Notes: generated from the sequence alone by a model not told the origin. A DNA stretch of 64,000 bases from Streptomyces sp. DG2A-72 (GCF_030499575.1 NZ_JASTLC010000001.1:3744001-3808000), one strand, 5' to 3'; positions 44,349 to 54,231 are shown, numbered from the stretch's first letter. Program-made: numbers and translations.

Positions 44349-46180
44349 CCCCGCCCCCCGCCCGCCGTCGGCGAGGCTCCGGCGCTCCCGAACGCAGCTA
44401 TCCGCGCAAGGGATCCGTCCGTCGCGCACAGATGATCACGACGTATGGTGTCGGCTCGATGATCGCGGTCGACAGCGAGTCGTTCATCGTGGCAGGCACG
44501 GATTCCTGGAACATCACCGAGGCTCCTCGCATCCAGGAGCACCGACTCGAACGCGTCTTGGGCGTGAAGACCTTCCGCCTTCCGCCCGCCTCCGACGACA
44601 CGAGCAAGGACGGAGTGCACGTCCGCCGCTTCCCGCTCTGGCACTCCTGCCCCAACTGCAATTCCCTCCAACACGTCCGCGGCTTCAACTCCCCTCCGGG
44701 GAAGAACGAATGTGGTGACTGCCAGGAAGATCTGGTGCCCTCCCGCTTCGTGATCGCCTGCCCGCACGGGCACCTCGACGACTTCCCCTACTGGAAGTGG
44801 GCACACCGCGACAACAGGCAGGAGGGCGAGTCCGGACTGTGCGGCGGCGAAATGCGACTGCGCACCACCGGCCGTACCGCCTCCCTGCGTTCCGTGCTGA
44901 TCTCGTGCACCTGCGGGATCCCGGAGGTCTCCATGGAAGGAGCCTTCAGGAGCAACGCCCTGGCGAGACTGCATGTCCATTGCTCGGGAAAGCGCCCCTG
45001 GCTGAAGGATGCCCCATTGGAGTCCTGCGCCGAGGCCCCCCGAACCCTCCAGCGTGGTTCCTCGATGGCCTGGCAGCCCATCGTGAGATCCGCACTGTCC
45101 ATTCCGCCGTGGAGCGACGGACTCGCCGCCCGCCTCGCCGATCACTGGGCCGACCTGCGCACCCTCGACCGGGCCGCACTCGAGATATACCTCAAGGCGC
45201 TCACGCTGAGAGAAGGGGAAGAAATCCCCGTCGAAGCAGTGCTCGCCCTGCTGGAGGCCGAGCAGCACGAGGAGTCGGAGCTCGACGAGGGAGCCGACCA
45301 CAACAGCAGGTACGTCGCCCTGCGCAAACAGGAGTACGAGCGGTTGCGGGCAGGCAACGCCGAGCGCGACAGCGCGCGTGAGGAACAGTTCATCTGTGAG
45401 CCTCCGACGTCGTCGTCCGCGTCGCTCGCGACGTTCGGGCTGACAACTCCCATGCTGGTGAAACGACTTCGCGAAGTCCGAGCCCTCAAGTCCTTCTCGC
45501 GCATTCACACCCCGGACTCCAATGTCGAAGTCCACGAGGCACCGATCTCCTTGATGGAACAGGACTGGCTGCCTGCCATGGAAGTGCAGGGTGAAGGCGT
45601 GTTCCTGCGGCTGGACACGGGGCGTCTCGACGCATGGTCCGACGCCGTCACCGTAGCCGCGAGGGTGGAGCGCATCCGGACCAACCACAACCGCCTGCTC
45701 CGCGAACGCGCCTCCGACCCCCAGTCCGTGCCGGAATCACCGGCGACCCCCCGCTTGGTGCTGCTGCACACGTTGGCGCACATACTGATCAACGAATGGA
45801 GCCTGGAAGCCGGTTACCCGGCCGCGTCGCTGCGTGAGCGCTTGTATTCCGACGACACCATGGCCGGAATCTTGATCTATACGGCGACTAGCGACTCGGC
45901 GGGAAGCCTCGGCGGGCTCGTCGCCCAGGGCGAACCCCGCCACCTGGCAAGAACCCTGAGGTCCGCACTACACCGCGCCGAATGGTGCAGCGCCGACCCG
46001 TTGTGCATCGAGTCCGAGTCCAGCGGGACCGGCAGTATCAATCTCGCGGCCTGTCACGCCTGCGTGCTGCTTCCCGAGACCAGCTGCGAACTGAACAACG
46101 GACTGCTGGATCGGGCTCTGCTGGTTGGCACTCCGGAGAAGCCCCCTCTGGGGTTCTTCCGGGAGGTACTCACCCTCTGA
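44345..46180 (+). CDS. DrmB-like protein with DUF1998
   Basis: A 611-residue protein matching the DISARM DrmB type. Near the start is GSVRRAQMITTYGVGSMIAVD, as in this family; a zinc-like motif CPNC...CGDC lies at about residues 101-125. DUF1998 occupies the C-terminus (LLHTLAHILINEWSLEAGYP, about 470-490; then TMAGILIYTATSDSAGSLGGLV) and ends with clustered Cys (CSADPLC, CHAC, TSC). It pairs with the DrmA-like helicase one gene upstream (ATGA overlap). No DrmC-type phospholipase D gene follows; the next gene is an unrelated convergent regulator. Confidence 0.87.
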   Translation: MTPPPARRRRGSGAPERSYPRKGSVRRAQMITTYGVGSMIAVDSESFIVAGTDSWNITEAPRIQEHRLERVLGVKTFRLPPASDDTSKDGVHVRRFPLWHSCPNCNSLQHVRGFNSPPGKNECGDCQEDLVPSRFVIACPHGHLDDFPYWKWAHRDNRQEGESGLCGGEMRLRTTGRTASLRSVLISCTCGIPEVSMEGAFRSNALARLHVHCSGKRPWLKDAPLESCAEAPRTLQRGSSMAWQPIVRSALSIPPWSDGLAARLADHWADLRTLDRAALEIYLKALTLREGEEIPVEAVLALLEAEQHEESELDEGADHNSRYVALRKQEYERLRAGNAERDSAREEQFICEPPTSSSASLATFGLTTPMLVKRLREVRALKSFSRIHTPDSNVEVHEAPISLMEQDWLPAMEVQGEGVFLRLDTGRLDAWSDAVTVAARVERIRTNHNRLLRERASDPQSVPESPATPRLVLLHTLAHILINEWSLEAGYPAASLRERLYSDDTMAGILIYTATSDSAGSLGGLVAQGEPRHLARTLRSALHRAEWCSADPLCIESESSGTGSINLAACHACVLLPETSCELNNGLLDRALLVGTPEKPPLGFFREVLTL

Positions 46181-46825
46181 TCCGGCTTCACAACTCACGC
46201 CGGACAGCTCTGCCTCGAAGTGGATCTGGGCGCGGTCAAGGACCTCGTCCACGTCGCGGCCGTGCGCTCGAAGCCAGTGGAGGAAGTCTGCGATGAAATC
46301 GATCACCGCTTCCTCAGCCACAGCCGTGCTCAGTCTGCCCAGGCTGGTACCGCAAGGCCGTTTCGACGCCGCGACGAGCTCTAGGAACGCCTGAGCCCGC
46401 GTCACACTGGGACCTTCGACGTGGCCGGTCGGTGACGTGAGCCCCGTTGCCAGCTCACACCAGATCACCTTCCGGTCAGGACGGAGTTGGACACCCCAAC
46501 GGTCGGCCAGAGCGTCGACGAGGGCCATGCCGCGTCCACCCTCCGAGTCGGAATCCGCGGCCATCAGCGTGGGGAGGGCGCGTGTGTCGGGGTCGTGGAC
46601 TTCAATGCGCAGGTACGTGCCGTTCATGGAGACCGCGAGTGTGGCCGGCGTGCCGTTGCCGACGTGCGTGATGACGTTGGACACGAGCTCGCTGACGCAG
46701 AGCTGGGCTGCGTCCGTCACTTCGTGCAGCCCCCAGAGCCCCAGATGAAGTCGCATGACGCGCCGCAGGGCGGCTACTTCCTCGGGTTCGGCCGAGAAGG
46801 CCAGGTCCCATGGCTTTCGTGACAT
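45968..46825 (-). CDS. RsbW-like ATP-binding (anti-sigma type) regulator with 3' read-through into drmB-like gene
   Basis: The N-terminal 135 residues are a HATPase_c_2 domain of the Streptomyces RsbW-like kind: CVSELVSNVITHVG (N-box), RIEVHDPDTRALP, GGRGMALVDALADRWGV. A helical segment common in these proteins follows (AVAEEAVIDFIADFLHWLRAHGRDVDEVLDRAQIHFEAEL). The family usually stops there, about base 46200, but this frame continues 77 residues antisense to the drmB-like gene. The stop was probably lost at an island junction. ATG 46825 follows AGGAAG. Divergent from an XRE/DUF5753-DUF397 pair, completing a WhiJ-like module. Confidence 0.8.
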   Translation of the reverse strand: MSRKPWDLAFSAEPEEVAALRRVMRLHLGLWGLHEVTDAAQLCVSELVSNVITHVGNGTPATLAVSMNGTYLRIEVHDPDTRALPTLMAADSDSEGGRGMALVDALADRWGVQLRPDRKVIWCELATGLTSPTGHVEGPSVTRAQAFLELVAASKRPCGTSLGRLSTAVAEEAVIDFIADFLHWLRAHGRDVDEVLDRAQIHFEAELSGVSCEAGSEGEYLPEEPQRGLLRSANQQSPIQQSVVQFAAGLGKQHAGVTGREIDTAGPAGLGLDAQRVGAAPFGAV

Positions 46826-47058
46826 ACACGCTTCCTGGATCACAAGGACCTCTCTCGTCGCATGTCGCTCTGCACTGATCTCACATGATCGGCAGCGTTA
46901 CGCGCACTCACGGTGAGTGGCGTCGCAGCTAGAATGACTTCCGCTCATCCCGTTTTGCAATGTGCACCTCGGGATTCCCACTTCCGAGTGATTGGCAAGC
47001 ACGCCCCTTGGCGTGAGACTGAACACGCGCTATTCCACAGATGGTTGAGAGGTTTGAG

Positions 47059-47907
47059 ATGGCCGGTTCACCGACGGCACGCCGCCGCCGTCTCTCGATC
47101 GAGCTGAAGAAGCTCCGGGAGAAGAGCGCGCTCACCTGCGCTCAGGTCGGCGAGGCGCTGGACTGGAGCGGCTCCAAGGTCAACCGGATGGAGACGGGCA
47201 GCGGCCGGGTCCAACCGTCGGACATCGATGCCCTGTGCCGGTTCTACGGCAGCACTGACGAGCTGCGCGAGTTCCTCAAGTCATTGGCCCGGGAGGCCAA
47301 GACGCGTGGTTGGTGGCAGGTGCACGGCTCCGGCGTCCCCGAGTGGTTCAACATCTACATCGGTCTGGAGCGGGAAGCCTCCACGTTCCGCCAGTACCAA
47401 TGCGAGCTGATCCCAGGCCTCATGCAGACCGAGTCGTACACCTGCGAGCTTCACAAAACGGGGGCTCACATGTCGGCCGAGGACATCGACAAAGCCGTGC
47501 GTGTACGCATGGAGCGCCAGACGATGCTGATGGGAGCCGACGCCCCCGACGCCTGGTTCATCGTTCACGAGTGCGCTCTGCGCAACGTCATCGGGGATCG
47601 AGCACTCATGGGCGAGCAGCTTGAACGCGTCCTGGACATGGGCGAGTTGCCGAGCGTGACCTTGCAGGTGCTTCCCTTCGACTCAGGCACCTATCCGGCC
47701 ACGGGTTCGTTCACGATGCTCGGCTTCCCCGACCCGGAAGATCAGGACCTGGTGTACCGGGACGGCATCACTGATGCCGTGTACTTGGAAGGCGAGCATC
47801 ATGTTCGTGAGTACACGAGGGCATTCGACGGCTTGCGAGCCGCGGCCCTCAGTCCTCAGCGTTCGGCCCAACTGATCAACTCCGTTCTGAAGGAACACAC
47901 AAGGTGA
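47059..47907 (+). CDS. XRE-family regulator with DUF5753 (WhiJ-like)
   Basis: A 282-residue regulator: N-terminal HTH (RLSIELKKLREKSALTCAQVGEALDWSGSKVNRMETGSGRVQPSDIDALCRFYG) and the DUF5753 domain (EREASTFRQYQCELIPGLMQTESYTCEL, VIGDRALMGEQLERVL, VTLQVLPFDSGTYPATGSFTMLGF). Widespread in Streptomyces development and antibiotic control. ATG 47059 follows GAGAGG by 6 nt; ATG 47041 is possible. Its stop overlaps the DUF397 gene start (GTGA). Confidence 0.93.
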   Translation: MAGSPTARRRRLSIELKKLREKSALTCAQVGEALDWSGSKVNRMETGSGRVQPSDIDALCRFYGSTDELREFLKSLAREAKTRGWWQVHGSGVPEWFNIYIGLEREASTFRQYQCELIPGLMQTESYTCELHKTGAHMSAEDIDKAVRVRMERQTMLMGADAPDAWFIVHECALRNVIGDRALMGEQLERVLDMGELPSVTLQVLPFDSGTYPATGSFTMLGFPDPEDQDLVYRDGITDAVYLEGEHHVREYTRAFDGLRAAALSPQRSAQLINSVLKEHTR

Positions 47908-48116
47908 GCACTGCAAAGCCCGGGGACGACGGCCGCCTGATGTGGTTCACGTCGACGTACAGCAACGGCGCGGGAGGCGAGTGCGTCGAGTGCGCTTTGA
48001 CCGATGCGCGTGCGCTTGTACGCGACTCCAAGAACGCGAAAGGTCCGGTGGTCATGGTTCGAAGTGGTTCTTGGTGTTCCTTCGTGCGGGCCTTGAAGTA
48101 CGGGGAGTTGGCATAG
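47904..48116 (+). CDS. DUF397 small protein
   Basis: A 70-residue protein of the DUF397 family: WFTSTYSNGAGGECVECALTDARALVRDSKNAKGPVVMVRSGSWCSFVRAL. These small proteins are encoded with XRE/DUF5753 regulators and are thought to act as their partners or antagonists. The GTG start overlaps the regulator stop by 4 nt. Confidence 0.93.
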   Translation: MSTAKPGDDGRLMWFTSTYSNGAGGECVECALTDARALVRDSKNAKGPVVMVRSGSWCSFVRALKYGELA

Positions 48117-48392
48117 TCCCTCGACGTCTTCGGGAACAGGGCGCGCGCGTCTGTTCCACAGACGTCCAGGCCCTCGCGGTCCCTCAGGCGATGCTGCCCC
48201 GGGCCCGCCGCCCGGGCTGAAACGAGGCTGTCTGCATCTGTGACCGGTTTTCTAGGGCACTGTTGAGATCCCCTCCCACCCCGCAGATGATGTCCACGAG
48301 CGTCGGTAACCCGATGTCCAATGACTGACGGCGGCAGAGCGGGGACACGGAGTGCTGCGGCAGCGTAACGGTGTACTGACGGCCAGTCCGTC
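48117..48392. other. Intergenic region upstream of the nSTAND gene
   Basis: A 276-bp gap; no gene supported. It presumably carries the promoter of the nSTAND-WD40 gene, but no convincing -35/-10 pair or ribosome site is seen near ATG 48393. Confidence 0.35.
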
Positions 48393-51300
48393 ATGAGGAA
48401 CCGTCTGCAACTGTTGCTCCAGGCCATGCTGGTGCTCGTCGCAAGCCTGCTGGGGATCGTCACCAACTACGCCACCAGCGAGAACGAAGCCCCGTGGCTC
48501 CTGACTCTGCTCCAGCAGGTTGCCATACCGGCCATCGGCTTGCTGATCGTCACGATGGTGGTGATGCAGATCGTCATCCATCGGCTGGAGAACCCTGCCC
48601 CTCCGCCGACGGACTGGCCCCACTACCGGGTCCCGTACCCCGGGCTGGACGCCTTCGTGGAGGACGAGGCCGCGGTCTTCTTCGGCAGGGAGACCCAGTC
48701 CGAGGATCTGACGCGGCGGCTGCACGCACCACAGAACCAGCCCGTCGACAGGTTTCTCGTGCTCGTCGGGGCCTCGGGGAGCGGGAAATCGTCGCTGGTG
48801 AGAGCAGGGGTGCTGCCGCGGCTGCGCGTCCGGCGGTGGTCGATCCTGCCCGCCTTCTCGCCGGGCCCCAATCCGCTTGCGGCGTTGGCCTCCGCCATCT
48901 CCACGGCTGGTGGGGAGCACGAATCAGCCGGCGCGGTGTTACGACGCCTGCGGCAGGACCCTGCCTCCCTGCCTGCGGAGCTGTCGCGGCTGCGCGGAAG
49001 CAGGTTCCGCCACATGTTCGTCGTAGTCGACCAGTTCGAAGAGATCATTACCCTCGCCGGGGAGCGGGAGCGTGCCCAGTTCCTGGAGGCGCTGCATGCC
49101 TGCGTGACCCAGGATGCGCGGATCCGGGTGCTCGCCACGCTTCGGGTGGAGTTCCTGGGACAGCTCCTCGGTACGCGTCACGCCGAGCTCTTCCAGCACC
49201 CGGTCGCCATCGGCGCGCTGGGCAGGAACCAACTCGCCCAGGTGGTGGAGCGACCCGGCGCCCTCGTTGGTCTGTCCTTCGCGCCTGGCGTTGTGGAGGC
49301 CATCGTCAACGACGTGGGCACGGACGACGCGCTGCCGCTGCTCGCGTATCTGTTGCAGGAGCTGTACTTCGCCTCCGGTCCCGGTGAGACGGTGTCGGAG
49401 GAGCTCTATCACAGCCTCGGCGGCGTCGCCGGCGCCCTCGCGCGTCAGGCTGACGACACTGTGTCGGAACTCGGCTGCGGAGACGAAGGCATCGACTTCG
49501 TGCTGAAGGTGCTGCTCAGATTCGTCACCGTGCGGGGGCAGGAAGTGGCCCGGCGCCGCGTACCGCTCACCGAGCTGACGGCGCAGGAACGACGCGTGGT
49601 GGACGCCTTCGTCGACGCGCGCCTGCTGATGTCCGACGTACGCGCGGGTCAAGAGCCGTACGCCCAGGTGACGCACGAGGCTCTGTTCCGTCAGTGGGGC
49701 CCCCTTGCGGCAGGAGGTCGAGGCACACGCCGAGCAACTGCGTCAGCGCGCGGAGCTCGAACGATGGGCAGAGGACTGGGACCGCTCCGGACGCAGCCCC
49801 GACTACCTGCTCACTGGCGAGCGGCTCACCCTGGCCCGGCGATGGCTGCACGCGTTGCAAGAGACCGGGCAGGCCTCGGGGACCGCTCAGTCTCTCGTCG
49901 AGTCCTCACAGCGACGCGATCTCGCCTTTCTGCGCCGCGTCTCGGACAGCATCGGGCAGTACGCGCTCGGCGCCGCGGAACAGCAGCCGGAGCACTCCAT
50001 GTTGCTGACACTGGCAGCGCTGGGCGAATGCACCCCGACCCCGGCTGCCAGACGCGGACTGATGACGGCTCTGGCATCCAGTCACCTGCGCACCCAACTG
50101 GACGGACACACCGACGTAGTCCGGCACATCGCATGGTCGCCGGACGGCCGCCTACTGGCCACCGCGTCGAGAGACGGCACAGCTCGCGTATACGACGCGA
50201 GGTCGGGTCGCTCGCTGCACGTCCTCCCGTCCGGCGGCACGATGGTCGAGGGCGTGGCCTGGTCGCCGGACTCGGCCCGGGTCGCCACCGTGGGCCGCGA
50301 ACAGGTCGTACGAATCTGGAACGCCGCGTCGGGAGAGCCACTGCGGTTGCTCACCGGCGCCACCGACACCGGGCGACAGGTCGCCTGGTCACCCGACGGG
50401 CGCTGGATTGCCGCTACCGCACGCGACCAGGCGACGCGCGTGTGGGACGCCGAAACCGGGGACCTCGTCCACGAGCTGCGGGGACATCAGGACGACGTGT
50501 GGGGACTCGCATGGGCGCCGGACAGCACACGCCTGGCCTCCGCCTCGCACGACCAGACCGCCCTGGTATGGGACCTGTCCACCGGCACATCGGTGACAAC
50601 ACTGAGCGGTCACACCGACTTCGTGGAAGGCATCGCTTGGTCCCCGGACGGACGCCTCATCGCCACCGGCTCCGGTGACCACACGGTACGGATCTGCGAT
50701 GTCGAGACCGGTGAACTGCGGCTCCTGGTACGCGGCCACACCGACTACGTCTGGAACGTCGCCTGGTCGCCCAACGGGCGGATGCTCGCCTCAGCCTCCT
50801 CCGACCGGACCGTACGCATTGTCGACGCACACGATGCGAAGGTGATCGCGGTCCTGCGAGGACACACCGACACTGTCTGGGGCGTGGCGTGGTCCCCGTC
50901 GGGCGACCAGATCGCCACCAGCTCCACCGACGGCACCGGACGCGTATGGGACCTGAGGCCGCGCGGTACCGAAAGCCTGCTCCTCGACGGACACCGTGGG
51001 CCCGTGAACCAGGCGGCCTGGTCGCACGACGACACCCGGATCGCCACCGCGTCGGACGACGGGGCGGTCCGGGTATGGGACGCCACCCCGGGCGCCCCTG
51101 CCACTCACGTGATCGAACAGACGGACCGCGTATGGAGCATCGCGTGGTCACCGATCGACGACCGCATGGCCATCAGCACCAACGACGGTCTCTTCCGCAT
51201 CGTCCGCCCGGGTCAGGAGAGCGAGTTCGACCACCGGGGAGCTGTGGTCGAGTGTGTCAGCTGGTCTCCGGACGGCAACCGCGTCGCCACCGGAGACCAC

Positions 51301-51933
51301 GACGGCGCAGTGAGGATATGGGCGGCCCAAGGTTGCGTAGAACTCACTTGCCTGACGGGACATCAGGACTGGATCAGCCGAATCGCCTGGTCGTCCAGCG
51401 GCCGCTTCTTGGCCAGCGCCTCAGATGACCGCACATGCCGGCTCTGGGACGTGGCCGAATCCCGGCAGCTCACAGTGTTACGCGGCCACGACAACTATGT
51501 CGACGATGTCGCCTGGTCCCCGGACGAAGAGCGCGTCGCCACCGCCTCCGGTGACTGGACAGCGGCCGTCTGGGACACCACAACAGGCCGCCGCATCGAG
51601 GTCCTCAAGGGCCACGAGGGCCGCGTCCGCGCCGTCGCCTGGTCGCCGGACGGCCGCCTCATCGCCACCGGATCCGACGACCGCACCGTACGCATCTGGT
51701 CGTCCGCCACCCTCGATGAGATCGCCATCGTCGGGGTGCACCAGGACAAGGTGACCTCGGTCGCCTGGTCCCAGGACAGCACACGTCTGCTCACCGCGTC
51801 CTACGACGGCACTGCCCGCATATGGCTCGCCACCCCCGACTTCGACCGCCTGGAAGCAGAAGCCCGCGGCCGGGTCTTCCGCGTTCTCAGCGACGAGGAG
51901 CGACGACACCACATGCTGCCACTGAACCCGTGA
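48393..51933 (+). pseudogene. Membrane-tethered nSTAND NTPase-WD40 protein, split by one frameshift
   Basis: If one base is removed near 49697 the gene encodes 1179 residues. Two N-terminal helices (LLLQAMLVLVASLLGIV; IPAIGLLIVTMVVMQIVI), then nSTAND NTPase: FFGRETQSEDL, Walker A LVGASGSGKSSLVRAG, Walker B FVVVDQFEEIITL. The frame ends in THEALFRQW at TGGGGCCCCC; the next frame resumes at once with RQEVEAHAEQLRQRAELERWA, the expected continuation, and runs through 14 WD40 blades (AWSPDGR repeats, about 50100-51830). STAND-WD40 proteins are sensors or scaffolds, some in immunity. It could be a true mutation, a sequencing error in the G4C5 run, or frameshifting. Confidence 0.85.
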
Positions 51934-52233
51934 TCACAACTGCGGCTCGACCGTCCGGTCATCGGTGTGCACCAGGTACTCGTCCGGGTCCAGGTTCATC
52001 GCCTTCCGCTCCGGCGAAGCCCAGTAGACCGCGTTGCGTTCGGCGAACGTCTCCGGGCCGTCGTACGAGATGAGCCACACGAACTGATTGCGCTCGCGGT
52101 CCACCCAGGCACCATCGATGGCGAACCCCAACTCCAAGCGCAGCGGCACGATTTCCGTACGCCACCGCTCCACCCACTCGTCGAGCATTCCCTCCCGGAC
52201 GGTGTAGGTGCGCAGTTGAGTAGTCCTGGGCAT
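51934..52233 (-). CDS. NIPSNAP-family protein
   Basis: A 99-residue ferredoxin-like fold protein: TQLRTYTVREGMLDEWVERWRTEIVPLRLELGFAIDGAWVDRERNQFVWLISYDGPETFAERNAVYWASPER. The RxYTVxxGxxxEW start and the FxWLxxYDGPExF core are diagnostic of NIPSNAP. Function unknown in bacteria. It abuts the nSTAND-WD40 gene tail to tail with no gap. Confidence 0.88.
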   Translation of the reverse strand: MPRTTQLRTYTVREGMLDEWVERWRTEIVPLRLELGFAIDGAWVDRERNQFVWLISYDGPETFAERNAVYWASPERKAMNLDPDEYLVHTDDRTVEPQL

Positions 52234-52385
52234 GCGGTCTCTCCCTGGCTCGAAGCTCTCGGACCGCAGGCTATGGGTCGGAGAGCGGTCAGCGACAGGA
52301 GGCGAGATCACTCGCGTCAGGCGCCGACAGCCGACTCCGCGAGAGAAGAGATCGCTGCGGCAACTCCCATAGCAGCACACCGCCC

Positions 52386-52958
52386 TCACGGACTCGACAT
52401 GGGCTGGCCTGTTCGTCCAGTTCCGCGTCGGAGGATCAAAGCGTCGTACAAAGGCGCGTCGGGGAAGGGCAGCACTTCTCCAAACCACTCGTACCCCCAA
52501 GACTCGTAGAGCGCCCGGACCTTGGGATGATCCCGCTCGACCAGGAGCGTCACGCGTTCCTCCGGCCGGTCTCGTAGCAACTCATCGTGGATGTGTCGGG
52601 CGACGCCCGTTCCACGGACCTTCTCGACAACCATGAGTTCCGAGAGAGCGAAGGTGCGGGAGCCGGTCTCCCTGGTGGCGTCTGCAGGGGCCGGCGTTTG
52701 GATGCCGTTCCACCATCGCGTTGTCTCCTGGAGCGTGCAGCCATACGCATAGCCGATCGGGGTGTCGTCGAGGTAGCCGACGACCGCGGCGAACCCGGGC
52801 ACTTCGGTGTTCCAGCCGAGCCGTTCGTTGAACCTCTCGACGCTGTGGAAGTCCTCGCTCAACCGGTCCGCGTAGATCTCCGCGTACACGTCCAGAAGTT
52901 GCTGTCGGATGTCGTCCAGACCGGCCGCGTCCCTGCGTTCCAGTCGAAGCCCGTCCAT
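52386..52958 (-). CDS. GNAT-family N-acetyltransferase
   Basis: A 190-residue acetyltransferase. RNVLxVYAE-like N-terminus (QQLLDVYAEIYADRLSEDFHSVERFNERL), acetyl-CoA motif A (FALSELMVVEKVRGTGVARHIHDELL: the xGxG-type loop is RGTGVA), and motif B VRALYESWGYEWFGEV. Substrate unknown. ATG 52958 is preceded by GGGAG; the 1-nt gap from the regulator gene upstream suggests one transcript with it. Confidence 0.9.
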   Translation of the reverse strand: MDGLRLERRDAAGLDDIRQQLLDVYAEIYADRLSEDFHSVERFNERLGWNTEVPGFAAVVGYLDDTPIGYAYGCTLQETTRWWNGIQTPAPADATRETGSRTFALSELMVVEKVRGTGVARHIHDELLRDRPEERVTLLVERDHPKVRALYESWGYEWFGEVLPFPDAPLYDALILRRGTGRTGQPMSSP

Positions 52959-52959
52959 T

Positions 52960-54231
52960 TCACGCTCCCGTCTCTCGTGTCTGCTCCAGGAAGTCCGCTG
53001 CCGCCGGAACGTGCGCGTATCGCTGAAGATGCTGTCGCAGGTCGGCGAGCTTGTCTCGGATACGTTCGCTCTGAACTCGTCCCGCCAGGGCGACGGCTTC
53101 ACCGGCTTGGGCTGCAGCGCGCTCAACATCTCCATCGCTGATGAGAGCTTGAGCGTGCTGCGCCGTGTAGTAGACCCGATTCCGCTCGAAGCGCGGTTCA
53201 AGCATCTCGAGGGCGGACGCGGTGAGTTGTTCGGCCCGTCGGTGCTGTCCGAGGGCCTGATGCGCGGCGCCCGCCAGGCCTGTCAGCTCTGCTGGGGTAA
53301 GGAAGGAGAGCCATGCCACGGGCTGGCCTTGGGTTCGATCGTAGGCCGTCTCAGCGCGGGAAAGGGATCGCTGGGCGCGGGTGCGGTCTCCGGTGCGCGC
53401 ATGTCCGACGGCCTGACGGCAGTGGAGCAGTGCCATCAGCCATGGGTCGCTCTTCGCCCGGCGCGTTTCGACGGCGGCACGACCGATTCGTAGGGCCTCC
53501 CTGTCGCGGTTGAGGAGGCGAGCCTGCATCGCAAGGTTGGACCAGACACGGGCCTGCAGCATTCCGTCCCCAGAGAGCATGCCGGCCTGGAGGGCTTCGT
53601 TGTACAGACCGGTCGCGGCTTCCTGCCGTCCGGCGTCGTACGCGAACCATCCGGCGGAAGCGGCCAGATCTCCCATCGCGGAGTACAGGAGCCGCTCGAT
53701 GCGCTCGCCGTAGGTGCAGTGGTTGACAGCGTTCTGAACGCGGCGCAGGGCTTCGGTAGCGACCTCGTGCAGGGCGCCACCGCCCAAGGAGTGGTCGTAC
53801 TTGTACAGAGCCGGAACGATGGCTCGAATGCGCTCAATGTCGCTGGTGCCAAGGCGGCCGACCGAGGAAATGGCGTCCAATCCAAGTGCCGCGACAAGGC
53901 CAACGGCGATGAACTCCCGTCGTCGTACGGTGTGTCGATCCTTCGCGGGATCCGGCCGCCGAGACACAGACGGGATGTGTGACGAAGTGCGCGGGATGAA
54001 TCCCATGGCCTCGGGGCTGCGGCCGAAGATGTGCTGGAGCGGGAGAAGGTAGCGCGGCCAGGGCCACTGCACGTCGCCTGCAATCCAGCGGCGCACATGG
54101 CGGTCAGAACAGTTGGCAGGCTTGCCGAACAGGTCCTCCGCCGCGCTGTTCACCGCATCCGCAAGCTGCTGATGGGTGTAGCCAAACTCGGTTAACAGGG
54201 CTTCGAGCCTGGTGTTTCTCGTGCTGCCCAC
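52960..54231 (-). CDS. XRE/TPR transcriptional regulator
   Basis: A 423-residue regulator: degenerate HTH at the start (LEALLTEFGYTHQQLADAVNSAAEDLFGKPANCSDRHVRRWIAGDVQWP), a short hydrophobic stretch (REFIAVGLVAALGLDAISSVG) and a TPR-type C-terminal half (LYNEALQAGMLSGDGMLQARVWSNLAMQARLLNRDREAL; AHQALGQHRRAEQLTASALEML). Typical of Streptomyces regulators that may bind peptides. GTG 54231 with GAGGGG upstream is preferred over GTG 54249. Co-transcribed with the acetyltransferase; divergent from the small-protein genes at 54.4 kb. Confidence 0.85.
   Translation of the reverse strand: MGSTRNTRLEALLTEFGYTHQQLADAVNSAAEDLFGKPANCSDRHVRRWIAGDVQWPWPRYLLPLQHIFGRSPEAMGFIPRTSSHIPSVSRRPDPAKDRHTVRRREFIAVGLVAALGLDAISSVGRLGTSDIERIRAIVPALYKYDHSLGGGALHEVATEALRRVQNAVNHCTYGERIERLLYSAMGDLAASAGWFAYDAGRQEAATGLYNEALQAGMLSGDGMLQARVWSNLAMQARLLNRDREALRIGRAAVETRRAKSDPWLMALLHCRQAVGHARTGDRTRAQRSLSRAETAYDRTQGQPVAWLSFLTPAELTGLAGAAHQALGQHRRAEQLTASALEMLEPRFERNRVYYTAQHAQALISDGDVERAAAQAGEAVALAGRVQSERIRDKLADLRQHLQRYAHVPAAADFLEQTRETGA

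Noticed and set aside
45968..46199. Reading the last 77 codons of the RsbW-like frame as a genuine domain
   Set aside because: They are antisense to the conserved Cys-rich end of the DrmB-like gene and show no similarity to the regulator family.
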